The notes: generated from the sequence alone by a model not told the origin. A stretch of 64,000 nt of DNA from Pyxicephalus adspersus (GCF_032062135.1 NC_092858.1:121860646-121924645); one strand, 5' to 3'; positions 37,439-50,209 are shown, counted from the first letter of the stretch. Numbers and translations: made by a program.

Positions 37439-39257
37439 ATGTGTTCATTAAAAATTTGTCTCCTGACAATCCTGAATGAATTTAACACCCTATCCAACTT
37501 TCTCCTGCTGCTTTCCACAGTGAACTCTGACCTGGACAAGTGGGATAAACTGACTTTCTCTTGGATGGGACGCATAAATGTTATCAAAATGAATATTCTC
37601 CCTCGGTTTTTATACCTTTTTCAAACGCTGCCCATTAAAATTCCTGGGTCCTTTTTTAGGAACCTCACCTCCAATCTTTTTCACTTTATTTGGCGAAATA
37701 AAGCTCCAAGACTTTGTAGATCCTTACTTTTGAGGTCCAAATTAGAAGGGGGTCTGGGAGTCCCGAACCTGTTTCAATACTATTTGTCGGCCCACCTGAC
37801 ACGGGTACTAGGTTGGTGCCGAAACGTGAGGCTTAACCACTGGATATTGTTGGAACAGTATTTCTGCCCAACACCTCTGCGCCTCCTTCTTTGGCAGCCA
37901 ACTCGGCCTTCCTGGGTCTTAGGACTCATCCTACGGTGGGATATACATGGGAGTTGGCTGTAAGGAGCTTCCACCGTTTACATCTTTCACCCTCCCCGTC
38001 ACGGGAGGTTTAAAGAATTGCTTTCTGCCGGGGTCTGCAGGGCGTTACACTTTATTAGATCAAACAGATGGATTGACCCGGGGAGACTTAGAGAGGCTAC
38101 GGGAGAATTTCATTTGGATTTCTGGAAAACTTTGCAATCACCCATTTCCTGTCTGATCTTCGCCCGGTCCTGTGCTATCGCAGGTCCCTTACTCCTTTTG
38201 AACAGCTATGTATGGGTGAGGGGGGTATTAGACACACTTTATCTGTAGTTTATAGGTTGTTGCAAATTCCACCTCCTGATTACACGCCTGCATTCCTAGG
38301 TTCTTGGGAGGCTGATTTGGGTCTTTCACTCTCTATGGAGCAGAAAGAAAATATTCTCTATTGGACCCATAAAGCTTCCATCGCCAGTAAATACCAAGAA
38401 ACTTGCTTCAAGGTGGTCTCTAGATGGTACTGCACTCCCGAGAAATTGCATCATATTTTCCCAGAGGTATCGGACCGTTGTTGGCGGTGTCAGACGGAGA
38501 AAGGCACTCTGCTACATATATTTTGGCATTGCCCTCTATTGCGAAATTTTTGGGTTACTGTTAGGACTATTATTCAACAGATGTCAGACCAAGATATTCC
38601 TGATGGCCCGGCTTTTTTCCTTCTTCAACATAATTTATTTTCAAGGAAGGCATACAAAAGTTCGGTCGTTAGACACCTTATTGTGGCTGCCCTTTCCTGC
38701 ATTGCTGCTTGCTGGCGAAATCCGGCTCCGCCCACGATTGGATTGTGGCTGGGTAGACTTGAATGAAATCCATCGTATGGAGGATCTTACCTCCACTGTG
38801 AGGGGCACTGGCAGGAAGGTAGCTCACACCTGGTACTACTGGTGACAATTTATGCTTACTGCCGAATATCGAGACCTTGCTTCCTCTAATTAAATTCTAT
38901 GTTTGGTTCTCATACTTACATTTTTTACCTTTGGGAGCGACCCCCCTACTTGATGCACTTTTCCTTCTACTCCTCCCCCCGCCCCTTTTTCTTTGTGTCC
39001 CAACCCCCCCCCCACTACACACCGTTTTGTTCTATTATTTAATTACAGTTCCTTTTATTTTTACTTGCACTTTTATAATTTGTCTTATGTTATTGTTGTA
39101 ACAAGTGTGCACTAATATGGTTGGAATACTTTTATGGTTGTTATGTTAGTATGTGCCTGTTTATTTGATTTAATTCCAATCCTGTCATATCTTGCATCCC
39201 CCCCTGTTTTTATTGTACCCCGTTAAAATTTTAAATAAAGAATGTTTAAAAAAAAAA
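37439..39257 (+). pseudogene. L1-type LINE, 5'-truncated ORF2 3' end with poly(A) tail
   Basis: The first frame (37439-37963) carries LDKWDKLTFSWMGRINVIKMN, INILPRFLYLFQTLPI-like sequence, FIWRNKAPR and GGLGVPNL, the conserved thumb region just downstream of the RT palm in L1 ORF2. After frameshifts, the frame at 38212-38766 has TPEKLHHIFPEVSDRCWRCQ followed by GTLLHIFWHC, which forms the C-terminal CX2CX8HX4C cysteine motif of L1 ORF2. A last segment near 38760-38845 ends in RKVAHTWYYW. A 3' UTR of about 400 bp ends with AATAAA (39234-39239) and A10 (39248-39257). The RT palm and endonuclease are missing. At least three frameshifts make it inactive. No convincing target-site duplication was found. 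The type resembles frog L1/Tx1-like families. Confidence 0.9.
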
Positions 39258-40231
39258 GAATTTGCAAAAAATGCATCATATTTTAATAAAATACACAGGC
39301 ACACCCCAGGGAAGCTTAGTGAATTGATGCTTATCTTATGTGTTAAAATTTATAAAATGAGGCAATCAATGAGGTCTTATTCCTTATTATGGTTGAATTC
39401 AAAGTAGTTTAGATAAATACCATATGTTACACTAATATGATATTCAATATGTGTTATGGCTTTTCACTGCAAAACTTATTGAATAGCACAAATGTTTACC
39501 ATGAAAGGAAATGCAGTGTGGTACTTCACAAAATGTTTAATGTAAAAATAGATATATGTAATTTACAGGTTTCAATAACTAAAGTATTAATAAAGTATAT
39601 CGAGTTTGTGTGCCAAGATATTTTTCTGTTATTTTCCTGAATAAAATTGAGAAGACAGGGCAATAAATAGATGACTTTGATTGCTTTTATTTATCATTTG
39701 CACAGTTAAACGTAAAAAGGGACATCATGATAAGTATAAGTCAGCCAGTTTTCCAGGAATGGTTTGTTCAAAGTGCAGATGATGCTTTAGTCTGTGTTTC
39801 AGTAAACATCAAAGTCTTCCAGTTCCATTTTATGAAGATTATTTGCTTCGGGGTTGACGCTATATTATCATTCATCCCAGCGTTGCCACACTGGATAAAT
39901 ATCTGATGGCACAACTGTTTATTTGAAGTAATACTTTACAACATTGATTAATAATTTGCTAGCAGTTAAGGTAATTAGTATCATTTATTTTTTGTACATG
40001 TGCAAGCAAAGACAGCCAAACACATTTTTCAGGATAAAATATAACACACAAGAGTAATTTTCAAAATAATATTGAACTATTAATTGCTTATAATAAAGCC
40101 TATGTCCACCCAACTTTTAATTAAAACACATAATCCTGCTAAAGATATATCTGGGTTCCAAATGAACTGTCTCAATTAATTATTCAGGGTAAACAAATAT
40201 TCTAAAGAATGTTTTTCCTAGCAGTGAGATA
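39258..40231. other. Anonymous DNA, possible conserved segment
   Basis: No repeat ends, tandem structure or protein similarity. The part at 39660-39990 looks compositionally balanced and contains several TAATTA, ATTA and TGAC-type cores. Conservation cannot be judged from one sequence. Confidence 0.35.
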
Positions 40232-40262
40232 TACAGTGTTGTGCAAAAATCTTAGGAACTTT
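40232..40262 (+). mobile_element. Tc1-type terminal inverted repeat, left end only
   Basis: TATACAGTGTTGTGCAAAAA followed by TCTTAGGAAC closely matches the start of vertebrate Tc1-like elements (TA target, then CAGTG.TGTGCAAAAGTCTTAGG). No transposase frame and no matching right end were recognised in the next 700 bases, so this is an isolated or strongly decayed terminus. Confidence 0.6.
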
Positions 40263-40932
40263 AATTTGCTAAAATATTTCTCTTAAATGTTTTTTCTATG
40301 TATTTCTATATTATATCTACTAGTGTCAGTATGTTATGGTACAAAGTATTTGTAGCTATATAGACCAGTGCCATACATTTCTGCCACTTCCTTAAAGTGT
40401 TAAAGCTAGCTCACCTCTTTCTGTACTTTTCTCCTAAACAGCATAGTGAATGAATAACTGGCATATGTGGTAGAAAGTTATGAGGCTAGCTTTGCCTCAC
40501 AGAATGGTCCAGCATTTGGCTGTAAGACAAGGCTTTTGAGGCTATCCATGTGCAATTCGTAATTTTTTATGACAGAGTTGAGTGATGACTACAGAAAGTG
40601 AGTTTACCAGCTAAGCTATACATTCAAAGTTAAAGATATCCAGCATTGCTACAAATTAAAACTGGTAGAAATCGCTAAAATCCTGATACACCTGGTCTTT
40701 TCTGCATCTATGGACTGAAAAAATGGGGCATCTAAATGTCATTTGTTGTGGTTTAGGCAAAAAAGGATAATATTCATGAGACATTAGTTTTAAAGGGAAC
40801 AACAGTATTCACAAAATACTGGATAAATGGAAGTTTACCCTAAAAGTGGCACCATCAAATATCAATGAGGTCTTTTTTATGGGGTAAATTATTTATGAAC
40901 TCAAAAGAAAGAAATAGTCATCTCCAACAGTG

Positions 40933-41153
40933 AGCCTGATTTATTAAAGCGTTCCAAAGCTGGAGAGGATACACTTTTATCAGTGAAGCTGGGTGATACA
41001 AAAAATATGGAATGGATCCGCTGCAGAATTGAAAACATTTCCTAACAAACAGCAAATGACTTTAAGAAATCCAATCCAAATTTGCGGGATTACCTAGGTT
41101 TACTGATCAAAGTGTAATCTTTCCAGCCTTGGAGAGCTTTAATAAATCAGGCC
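40933..41153. mobile_element. MITE family A, copy 4
   Basis: Ends GCCTGATTTATTAAAGCG and GCTTTAATAAATCAGGCCC are inverted repeats, followed inward by AGCTGGAGAGGATACAC and its counterpart. Most of the 221 bp pairs with itself. Confidence 0.9.
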
Positions 41154-41319
41154 CATTGCTTTTATTGCTACAACATCTCACTTCATGTGTGCAAGGCAAA
41201 TTATGTGATTGAGAGAGCTGATATTGTGATCGAGTGTGAAAAGGAACTGGTATCTTTAATCTTGTTCTTGTTCTATTTTATTATAGAAATGTGAAGCCCC
41301 ATCCCTTTTTCCTTTAGCG

Positions 41320-42545
41320 AACCTCCTGGGATACCCATGTCAAGCATCCCAGGAGGCTTCTGGTTGCATCTTGGTTGCTTGCATTCACAGAGAGATTGTC
41401 ACTAGGGATGACTGAGCAAGTTTTTAAAACCTAATTTGCCAAACGGGATCAAATTTAAAAAAAAAGATGGCGGGCATTCATTGATCAGCTCAGTGTTCGA
41501 TCCCCGGCACTAGAGGTCAAATGGGGAGTCTGCCTGTTGAAAACTCCTAGAGCTCTCTGAATGGCTGAAGAAAGCTTTCCATTTACCTTTAGTGCCAACG
41601 ATCGCAAACAGGATTCCCAGAGCTGCATTCGTTCATGCAGCCCTGGGAATCCACTACAATCCTGGGGGGGATCGCAAACAGGAGGATTCCTATGGCTGCA
41701 AGAGCGATTGCAGCCTTGAGAATCCAATGTGATCCCAGGGAACTAGAGGTTAATTAACCTCTAGTGCCTGGGGATCGCAATGGAACTGCAGATGAACTCC
41801 TAATGGAGTTTCTCTATTGAGAGTTTATCTACAGTTCAGTTCCCATGGTCACTGGGCTGATAAATACAGCCCGGTGACTGTGGTAACTTTGCGGTTACAG
41901 CTGATTGGAGGTACGCGAGCACCTCCAATCAGCTGTTACTGCAGAAAAACTCTCAGTGGAATTTCTCCATTGAGAGTTCGTCTGCAGTTCAGTTTTCATT
42001 GTCACCAAGCTGTACTTATCAGCTCAATGACCGTGGGAACTGAACTGCAGATGAACTCTCAATGGAGATACTGCATTGAAAGTTCATCTGCAGTTCCACT
42101 GCGATCCCCCGGAATTAATGCAGCCATGGGAATCCACTGCGATCCTGGGGCCCTAGAGGTTAATTAACCTCTAGTGCTGTGGATCCCAAACAGGATGATT
42201 CCCAGGGCTGCAAGAATGATTGCAGCCCTGAGAATCCGCTGCGATCCCGAGCACTAGAGGTTAATTTACCTCTAGTGCCGGGGATCGTAATGATTTCCTC
42301 GGTCTTCTGATGGTTTTGCGAAATCAGTTCGCAAAATTTTTTTTTCCTCATTTACAGCAGGCTACATTAGCCTGCACAGTGTAAGATCAGGTGATGTAGC
42401 CAGAAGAAAAAAGAAGACAGAGCAAAATTGCAGCACACAATGCTTTCCCAAAACTCGGATGAAGGAGGATTTCAAGATGGAGGGGGACCCAATCCAGGAA
42501 AGCTCCAGAAAGATCAAGGAATCTGAACATAAAGGTAAGTGATTT
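41320..42545 (+). repeat. Dispersed repeat split by a palindromic insertion
   Basis: The left part (about 41320-41390) contains a hairpin CCTCCTGGGAT...ATCCCAGGAGG followed by CTTCTGGTTGC. The right part (about 42335-42545) has TTACAGCAGGCTACATTAGC, GTGTAAGATCAGGTGATGTAG and ends in AAAGGTAAGTG. In the copy at 51500-51835 these parts are almost adjacent, so the roughly 0.9 kb between 41400 and 42330 is extra here and consists of the palindromic block below. No coding potential. Confidence 0.6.
41460..42300. repeat. Nested palindrome block
   Basis: The block is built from inverted and direct repeats. A perfect 22-bp palindrome with core AGAGGTTAATTAACCTCT occurs at 41743-41764 and again at 42153-42174; a 28-bp near-perfect version is at 42251-42278. 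A 15-bp arm pair CAGCTGATTGGAGGT / ACCTCCAATCAGCTG lies at 41898-41912 and 41921-41935. Copies of CTGCAGATGAACTC or its complement, GGGAATCCACTGCGATC and GGGCTGCA...TGCAGCCCTG recur throughout. It could form large cruciforms. It resembles fold-back transposon or satellite structure; it encodes no protein. Confidence 0.8.
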
Positions 42546-42599
42546 TTTTCTTTTTTTTAGTTTAGTTATGTTCCTGTTTGATTGCAACCATTTAGGTAT

Positions 42600-43220
42600 T
42601 CATTGAGAAACCACATTTTAATTAAATAAAGTCTTAAAATTACCAGGATAGCACTGATATAGTAAAAAAAATGCCTTTTTATTAAAGACTTATGGTTACC
42701 AATATTCTTCTCAGAAGTTTGTTAATTCTTTACAGCAGCTTTGGAAGAAGGTCATCATGGCATGTCATGTCATGTTAGTTACCCATGCTTTAACCATGAC
42801 TTTTGTATTTACAGACTGGACCAGTAATCCAAACAGTTCCAAGTACCAAAATCATCTGAAAGGTGAAGATTGGATTTTTTATATCTAATTAAAGATGGTA
42901 TTGTTATGTTACACAATTGCTTTAAGGATTGTGTTGTTTGGTCAATCAATTCATATTGAATGTGTATATTTTTAAACTGCCTAAAATCTTCACTGAATGA
43001 GAAGTGGAGATCGGAAGTTGTTTGGTCCAAATGTAATGTATTATTTCTGGTTTATGCTTCTTTGATTCATTCTAATATTCAGAAATCTAATAGGTTATCG
43101 ACTAGATGTTAGAGAACTCTCATCTGATAAAAATGTTCCCTCTGGCTTTTTCTTTTTCTTTCTGCATAGGATATGACTCAGTATTAACTACCTAGCACAT
43201 ACTATGTTGTTCATGTGATA
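42600..43220. other. Anonymous DNA
   Basis: Nothing recognised except a short CATGTCATGTCATGTTA repeat near 42761-42777. The minus frame at 42809-43030 has no domain. Confidence 0.4.
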
Positions 43221-43228
43221 ATGTAAAT

Positions 43229-44932
43229 CAGTAGTGCCCAACCTTTTTAATCTGAGGGCCGCTCTTGACATTGAGATAAAACTTGTGTGCCACAATGCAA
43301 ACTAACATGAAAGATCTATATTTAAAACTAGAATAGTTTTAATTTAAAATTAAATTAAATTGAAATGATTCTAGTTCCTGTAAAGTACATGCACCAAATA
43401 AACAAAATGACAAATCAGGAACTTCTGCATTCACCATTGGTGCTCATTTTATTAATGAAAGACACAAAACTAATGCTATCATACAGTGCTGGACGGTCAT
43501 ATATTGCTCTCCGTTCACTATTCCTGTACAAAAAAGCAGAAACTACACATACTATGAGTCCTGTCAGTTATAGGGGGCTGATAACCTTCTTTGTACCCCA
43601 AAATGTCTGCAATGGATACTTCAAGAGAAATGCAATTTAAGTGACAGTTAGCCAAGGGGTACATGTTCTTACTCCTACATTTTCAGATATATGTGTTAGG
43701 ATAGCATGGTATGATAGGTAAAGTTTTTCTTATCTTGTGATGGCGCTGAAAAAATAAACTTATAGGGAAAGTTAGAGACAAGAGTCCCCTACTTATCCTA
43801 CATATTATTATACCTGCAGCTCCTCTTTCAAGAGAAATTGAGGTTCAACATTCTGTCATTGTTGAGGTCCTACATTTCCATTTCTCTGCTGTTAAAGAGA
43901 AATTTGGGGTTCACAGAAGGTAAGAGACCATCTGTGACATCTGCCATGTGTGACAGGGTGGCACGGTATGACAGGTTTTAGTTTTTTGTATCTTGTGATG
44001 GCACCATAGTGATGTAAGTTTAGGAGGAGTTAGCAAGTCCTGTATTTGCAGTTACATTTCCCTTTTCTTACAGAAAAATTGGCGTACATAGAGAGTAAAG
44101 GATAGCTATGTGTGACAGGGTAGCATGATATGATGGGTATACCATTTTAATGGGAAGGGGGGGCTCCCACATTTCTTGTTACTAACATCCCTTTGTCCCA
44201 GGGAAATTGGGGTTCAGAGAAGGTAGGTGGCTAGCTATGTGTAACAGGCACCCCACCAGTCCCTCAGCATCTGCGGATTTGACTCCATGCGGCAGTAAGC
44301 GGTCCTGAGTGTCTCCTCCTAGACAGGGTTCTATGGTATGAGGAAGGGGTAACCACACTGCAGCCAGAGCAAATTGACAGTACCCTAACGCTCATTGCCA
44401 TTGAAGTGGCCCCCTGGGGGTCCCTAACATTCAAAATTGGGGACCCTAGTCTTGAAATAGCCCCACTTAATTAGAAAATATTACTGGTTGTGATTGGTGG
44501 TTTATTCTTCTGACCCTGTGTTTGGCAACTTGTTATGTTTAGTGAAAATTTGGATTAGTAGCAGCTCTTATGGTACCCTGTGTACCTTAAAAATTTTATG
44601 TTTCTATGACAATCAGTAAGGAAGATTTATACATGGGGATATTGATAGCTGCATGAGCACACCACAGGTCTCATGCTTCTCCTGGGATTATCTCACAGTA
44701 CAAGGATGGAGCAGACACAGTTGATTACCAGGTCTATAGTACATGCCCACTCTCAGGAAGCTAACACTGAGCATGCTCAGGAAGGTCACTCTACTGGTAG
44801 CACAATATCATAGAGAGATGTGCGTGCCTCATCTCCCGCAAGACAATGAGCAGAGAGGGAATGTGGAGAGGGCGGGATCCGGCAACTTCACAGGCTGGAT
44901 GTGGCCCGTGGGCTGTAGGTTGGGCACCCTTG
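43229..44932 (+). mobile_element. hAT element with 8-bp target-site duplication, non-autonomous
   Basis: The left end CAGTAGTGCCCAACCT and the right end AGGTTGGGCACCCTTG are inverted repeats (13 of 16 positions). They are flanked by ATGTAAAT (43221-43228) and ATGTAAAA (44933-44940), an 8-bp duplication with one mismatch, typical of hAT transposases. The 1.7-kb interior has no transposase frame but contains irregular internal repeats: TATCTTGTGATGGC occurs at 43731-43744 and 43989-44002, 'GACAGGGTGGCACGGTATGA'-type blocks occur three times, and 'GAAATTGGGGTTCA'-type blocks occur near 43848, 43910 and 44207. The last unit is shared with the hAT element at 62597-63874. Confidence 0.82.
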
Positions 44933-44940
44933 ATGTAAAA

Positions 44941-47900
44941 CCTTCTAGATAGGATAAAACTGTATATATAGGGACTAAATATATTACACTCCTGGTTAAT
45001 ATTTTGGTATTACAGATAAAAGGGCAAAGTATAACTTTTGTTTATTGTTTAGTTGCCCATAAATCTGATTAGGAAACACTAAAAAACAATAAAAAGTTCT
45101 GTCAATTTTGTCCAAATTGTCAAATAATCCTAACAAACAAAATCGGGGAACATGCCTTATACTGTGAAAAATTGTATCTACATTGGGTGACTTTAATTGA
45201 TGTTTAAGTATCTAATGTATGCAATTCTCATATTTATTGAGCTAAATTGATTATTCCAAGCTTCCTTTACCTATTTAGGATGTTTAGAACATCAGCCTCT
45301 CTCTCCCCTTGGTTTTATATCCTTTTATAATCTGTCCTATTACTAATGCACTGCAATTAAAAATATGCTTATCATTAACTATAACTAAAATTTAGCATCC
45401 ACTTGTTATAGTCTAAAAGACCAACCTGTAATATTTGGAACAAGATTATATCACTCTATACCCAACTAAATTCTAGATAAAACCAGTAGCATAATATAGT
45501 TTGCAGTTTAGTTTTTTTTGAAAGGGCTATTACCAAAAAAATGTATGCATGAGTTGGATATAAACACATTCATATACAGCCTATCTATCACAGACAATAT
45601 TCAGTTACCTCCTCCATGTATTGATATGGAAATTTACCAGTACTATAGACCAAAGGTGATCTATTAATTCACATTTAAGTGTGGTTGTGTTACATGAGGA
45701 GTGCTCCAGTTCACCAACCTGTTGACACTTCTAAACTGACAAGGTCATATTAGTGAAATTCTAACTTAAATAAAAAAAAATCCTAGTTAAGTAAAGAAAA
45801 AAAGATTGTTTTTAAGGTTAATGAGCTATGACACAGTTCAAGATAAGTTGTTTATTTATTTACTTATTTAGCCACTTTATTTTCCAATTAACACAGCTAC
45901 TAACATAGCTCCCAAAGTATAGTTAATAAAAACACAAGATGCCACACTAGGAATAAAACCATATCATATAAATTACATTATTGCAATTAACATAAGAGAA
46001 ATACAGAGCAATTCACAAAATGATGGACCTTTAAAAAATAGTCTATTAGCATTAGATGAATTGCATAAAATACATTTTTAGTATATTACATATGTTAAAC
46101 AATGTATTTGTTTATTATTGTGTTAATATTAATGTGTAGTACTCATCAATATGTTTTTTCAGACTTTATACACTGAAAGAAAAAGAGATTACAATTATCT
46201 CTATTATTCTATGAATATTATTTGTTATCTTGTAGCTACTATAATACTGTTCCCATCCTTTAACTTTTTATTTTAGTTTACAGTTTGTGTTTCCTGATGC
46301 CCAGCTAAAAGCACCTTGCAGTTGCAGCATCAGGTTTTATTAAATATTTTTATATGAACCTTCTGATAATCAGATGTTTCTCTGCGGTAAGTATGTTAGA
46401 TGTATAGGTTGCTATTTATTTGACATTATTATGTTTTTGCCAATAGAGAAACGCAGTTGTCCAGAGGCTCAGCCTTAGCCACAATTTAACTTGATTTCAG
46501 CAAATATTTTTATTACTGGTGAATACAAGCATTTGATTTATAGCACCCTAATTATTATTTTTTAATTAATATATTCAGTTCTGCAATATCTTTTTTTACA
46601 TATATACAAAACAATAATTAGTTTTTCATAAACATATTTTATATGAGAAAATATCATATGTAGTCCAGAAGTTGAAGAAGGTATGTTAGAAGGAATTCCA
46701 ATCAATGCCACGGGCATAACTGTCCATATATTAAGAATATGTATATATGTATGCTAATTGTAATATATAATATGTATTTAAAGCATTAAAAAATCACGTT
46801 GAACCTTTTCTCCAAGCAACATCTGATTAATCTATAGCTCTTTTATGAAACATCGACTTTCACTAGGGCACAGCCTGGAGAAAGGTGGGAAACATCTGTG
46901 TTATTAAAAGAACTATACCATGCACAATTTGCCTCATTTGCTTTCTTAACTTCCATAGAACTCTTCAACCTCCCTGGGGCTTTGATCATCCTCATACCCA
47001 CTGCAATACTTCTGAAATGATAGGCATGTAACATGTTGACATTTTAAAAATTGATATATAGGGGGAACACCTTTTTACTAATTAAATATATCAATTTTTT
47101 TATAACATGTTAAATGAATAATGATCTGAGACATAAAGGTATTTACAGACTTAAACACATACTTCAAGGTGTGGAAATGCCACTAGCAGAAGTAAAACAG
47201 GCTTAACATACATTAGGGACAGGTTCCCTTCCTCAAAGCCTTCCTTGTTAAATTGGTAATATTTCTAAAAAATTAATCTTTAAAAATAATATTTTTTTTT
47301 TGCCTTTAGTCCCAATAAATTTATATTAATGCTAACAACATGTGAATGAAAAAAAATCCTATTGATCTTTTCAGATATTAAAAATATGTCTTGATGATTG
47401 AACTAAAATTATACTATCTACAATTTCCATTTTTATTGGACAAAAAGGTTGTTTCTATTCAGAAACATGGAATCTTATGGACATAACGGACAATAAAAAT
47501 TATAATTAGATTATATTTACATCATATGGACCAATTAACAAATAAATATACAACACAAACCTAAGTTTTGTGCTGCATTCACATATTTTAGGTATGTAAA
47601 TCTGTTCCCATACTGTGATTTGTAAATACATACAAGACAGCACTTCTTAATTACAAGTCTTCAGTGGAGCCTGAAAACAAAATACCTTTTTTAGCTAAAA
47701 TGTATATTTAGCTCTAAGTTTAGCATATGAAAAATATTGTGCTAAGATTGGACTACCCTCGGCCTCCATTCAGGGGAATATTGATTTTGATTAATATTTC
47801 TGTAGTGATAAAAATCTAAGAAAGAGATTGCTTCTATTTCTTAAAGCTTCAGTGGTCCCCAAAGCATTGAAAGACAAAACAAACCCAGGTGGTGGCTGTC

Positions 47901-48586
47901 TTCAGAAATAGATTTTCCCTCTAAGAGAGAGCAGTCAATATTAGTCATCACAAGGATTTAGGAGTTATTGAAATAGTTCTTTGGTTCTTGGTTTGTGCAT
48001 TGTGTAGTTTTTATTCGTTCTTGCAGATATTTCCAAGTAAACCAAGAGAATAAATTGGTCAGTCTTTTCCATCCTCAGAATTCAGTATCAAATGATTATA
48101 GCAAATGTGGGAAAGGACAAGAGTGGGTCTGGATTTTACAGCACAATGGAAGTTCCTCGAATTGTATCTTTACAATAAGCCACATCCAAATTTGGGTAAA
48201 TCTGTTTCCAATAATATATTAATATTATGCAACAAACCTAAAAAGGTAATTGCCTTACTAGTTTATAACTATAGTATCTGGTAAGGTGCCTGGTGGGACA
48301 GCCCATTAACTATATAAAATCCATTTTCAGTCCATCCACAGATATACAATTCTCCATCAAGGGTAAAACATATGCAGGGGTATGAAAAGTGTTTAAATAC
48401 ATTATTAGGAAACAGATTTAGCGGTTATGGAAAATCCCCGACATTATCCTCCTTTCAAAAGTAGGGATAATTGGCACATTTTCAAATAGTTTTAAATAGG
48501 TTTAAATTACTGGCTGAAGTCACTGGCTGATCTGGACTTACTTCTGGAGACTAAAATAATTTAAAAGTTTTTTTTAAAGCTTAATT
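44941..48586. other. Long anonymous AT-rich stretch
   Basis: No transposon ends, tandem arrays or proteins were recognised. Short A- and T-runs are frequent. The frames at 46843-47034 (minus) and 47995-48222 (plus) were read and have no domain. It may be single-copy DNA. Confidence 0.4.
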
Positions 48587-48759
48587 GACCTGATTTATTA
48601 AAGATTTCCAAGAATAAAGAAGATAGGCTATCTTGAGGTAACCTGAGTGAAACTAGGATTTGTGCAAACTAGGATTGAAAACATTTCCCAACTAATAGCA
48701 AATTATTTATTATTTTTAGGTTATCTTCTACAGTTTTGGATAGCTTCAGTAAATCAGGC
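48587..48759. mobile_element. MITE family A, copy 5 (diverged)
   Basis: Ends GACCTGATTTATTAAAGA and CTTCAGTAAATCAGGC form inverted repeats; the interior is shorter and poorly matched compared with copy 6. Confidence 0.75.
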
Positions 48760-48829
48760 ACTGACTTTATTTTAAAGACTTATAAATGCCTACACAACTT
48801 TATTGTATGCATTTTTAAAAGTGTTTGTA

Positions 48830-49270
48830 AAGATGTTTTAAACCAAAATATGTGGCAAAGAAAGGAAATCACCCCCCAAATGCCCCCACACACCCAAAAA
48901 CACTTAAAAAGGTTGATATGGCATTTCTGGGCATTTAGTAGAGTTTTGGGGGGTTTTATTAAACTGGCTCATTGGAAGAAAAGGGATCTTTAATGCATAG
49001 CTAGGCATCCAGGACTGTTTTCAAGCAAAAACACCTTTTTTTGCAGACATTTGCAAACACTAATAAAGGCATTTGTATCTGCCTGTTTAGATGTTTTTAA
49101 AACCTAGTTAAAAAAAAAACAACCAAAAAGCTTGTCACTAGACTTTAAAAAACACCAAGCATATATACAGGCAGTTGAAATGCCTTTTTTGGTGTATTTA
49201 AACACTTCCCATTCAAGTACATGGAGGTGGCGGAGGAGGCAAGCTGCCCCTGGATGCTAGATTGAGCGTA
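48830..49270. repeat. Possible old dispersed repeat
   Basis: Related words such as AAAACACTTAAAAAGG, AAAAACACC, GGCATTTGTATCTGCC and TGAAATGCC recur in both orientations, as in amphibian repeats based on 'aaaacgcc' words. Boundaries and family are not clear. It carries no gene. Confidence 0.3.
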
Positions 49271-49646
49271 AAGAAAACCACATGGAAACACTGCCACCTT
49301 AATAATATACATACCTATTTTGTTTTGTTTTGTTTTTTGCTGAGGCCATTAGTGTATGTGTGTTTTTCTTTTTTTAAAGTAAAAGATTTTTTTTGTACAA
49401 CTGCGTGTTCATTCAAAGAAAAATTAAACTGAAAAATCAAAACATTGCCAGATTCTTTATTGTAGAAAGGACAGGTAATGCTTCTTACCTTCCTGTTCAC
49501 AATCCAGAATGATTCGGTAGAATCATGTATACTAGAAGTGTAATATGTTTGTATAAAAATATGTTTAATGAATACCTAATTAGATTACATTTTGATCTGC
49601 TGGAGATAACACTGTAAATGGCATGATAAATGTATTTTGACACATT

Positions 49647-49866
49647 GGCCCTGATTTATGAAAGCTCTCCAAGGTTGGAGAGAATACACTTTCAGAAGTG
49701 AACTGGGTGATCCAGAAAACATGGAATAGATTTTTAAAAATCATTTGCTATTTGCTAGCAAATGTTTTGAATCCTGGACCAGATCCATTCCAGGTTTGCT
49801 GGATCACCCAGCTTCACTGACGAAAGTGTATTCTCTCCAGCCTTTCAACCTTTCATAAATCAGGGT
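49647..49866. mobile_element. MITE family A, copy 6 (best preserved)
   Basis: Ends GGCCCTGATTTATGAAAG and CTTTCATAAATCAGGGTC are near-perfect inverted repeats. They continue inward through TTGGAGAGAATACACTTTC / AAAGTGTATTCTCTCCAG and ACTGGGTGATCCAG / CTGGATCACCCAGCTT, so the 220-bp element is one long imperfect hairpin. No coding sequence. The superfamily is not determined because target-site duplications are unclear. Confidence 0.92.
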
Positions 49867-50209
49867 CATTATGTTACTGTGGAGAACCCGAGACATAAAA
49901 TATATTGCACTTTTAACAATACTGTTAACATAACACTGATATCACTGTATTTTCTATCAGATACCTAAAATGCTGTAATGTCCAAAATTATTTTAATACA
50001 TTATTCACAGATTTTATTGCACTTTATGTAAAGTGAAAGTGATAGTGTTAAAATAAGACAAGTGTATATATCAGTATTTAAATACAGTGGAAACAAAGAT
50101 GTTTTTAATGAGTCAAATGCTGTATCAAGTCTAAAGGGCCCTGGTTGTTCCGTCAGCATACATAGGAATCTATGCCAGTCTAATTTTCCTAGTAATGAGT
50201 GAATGCCTT

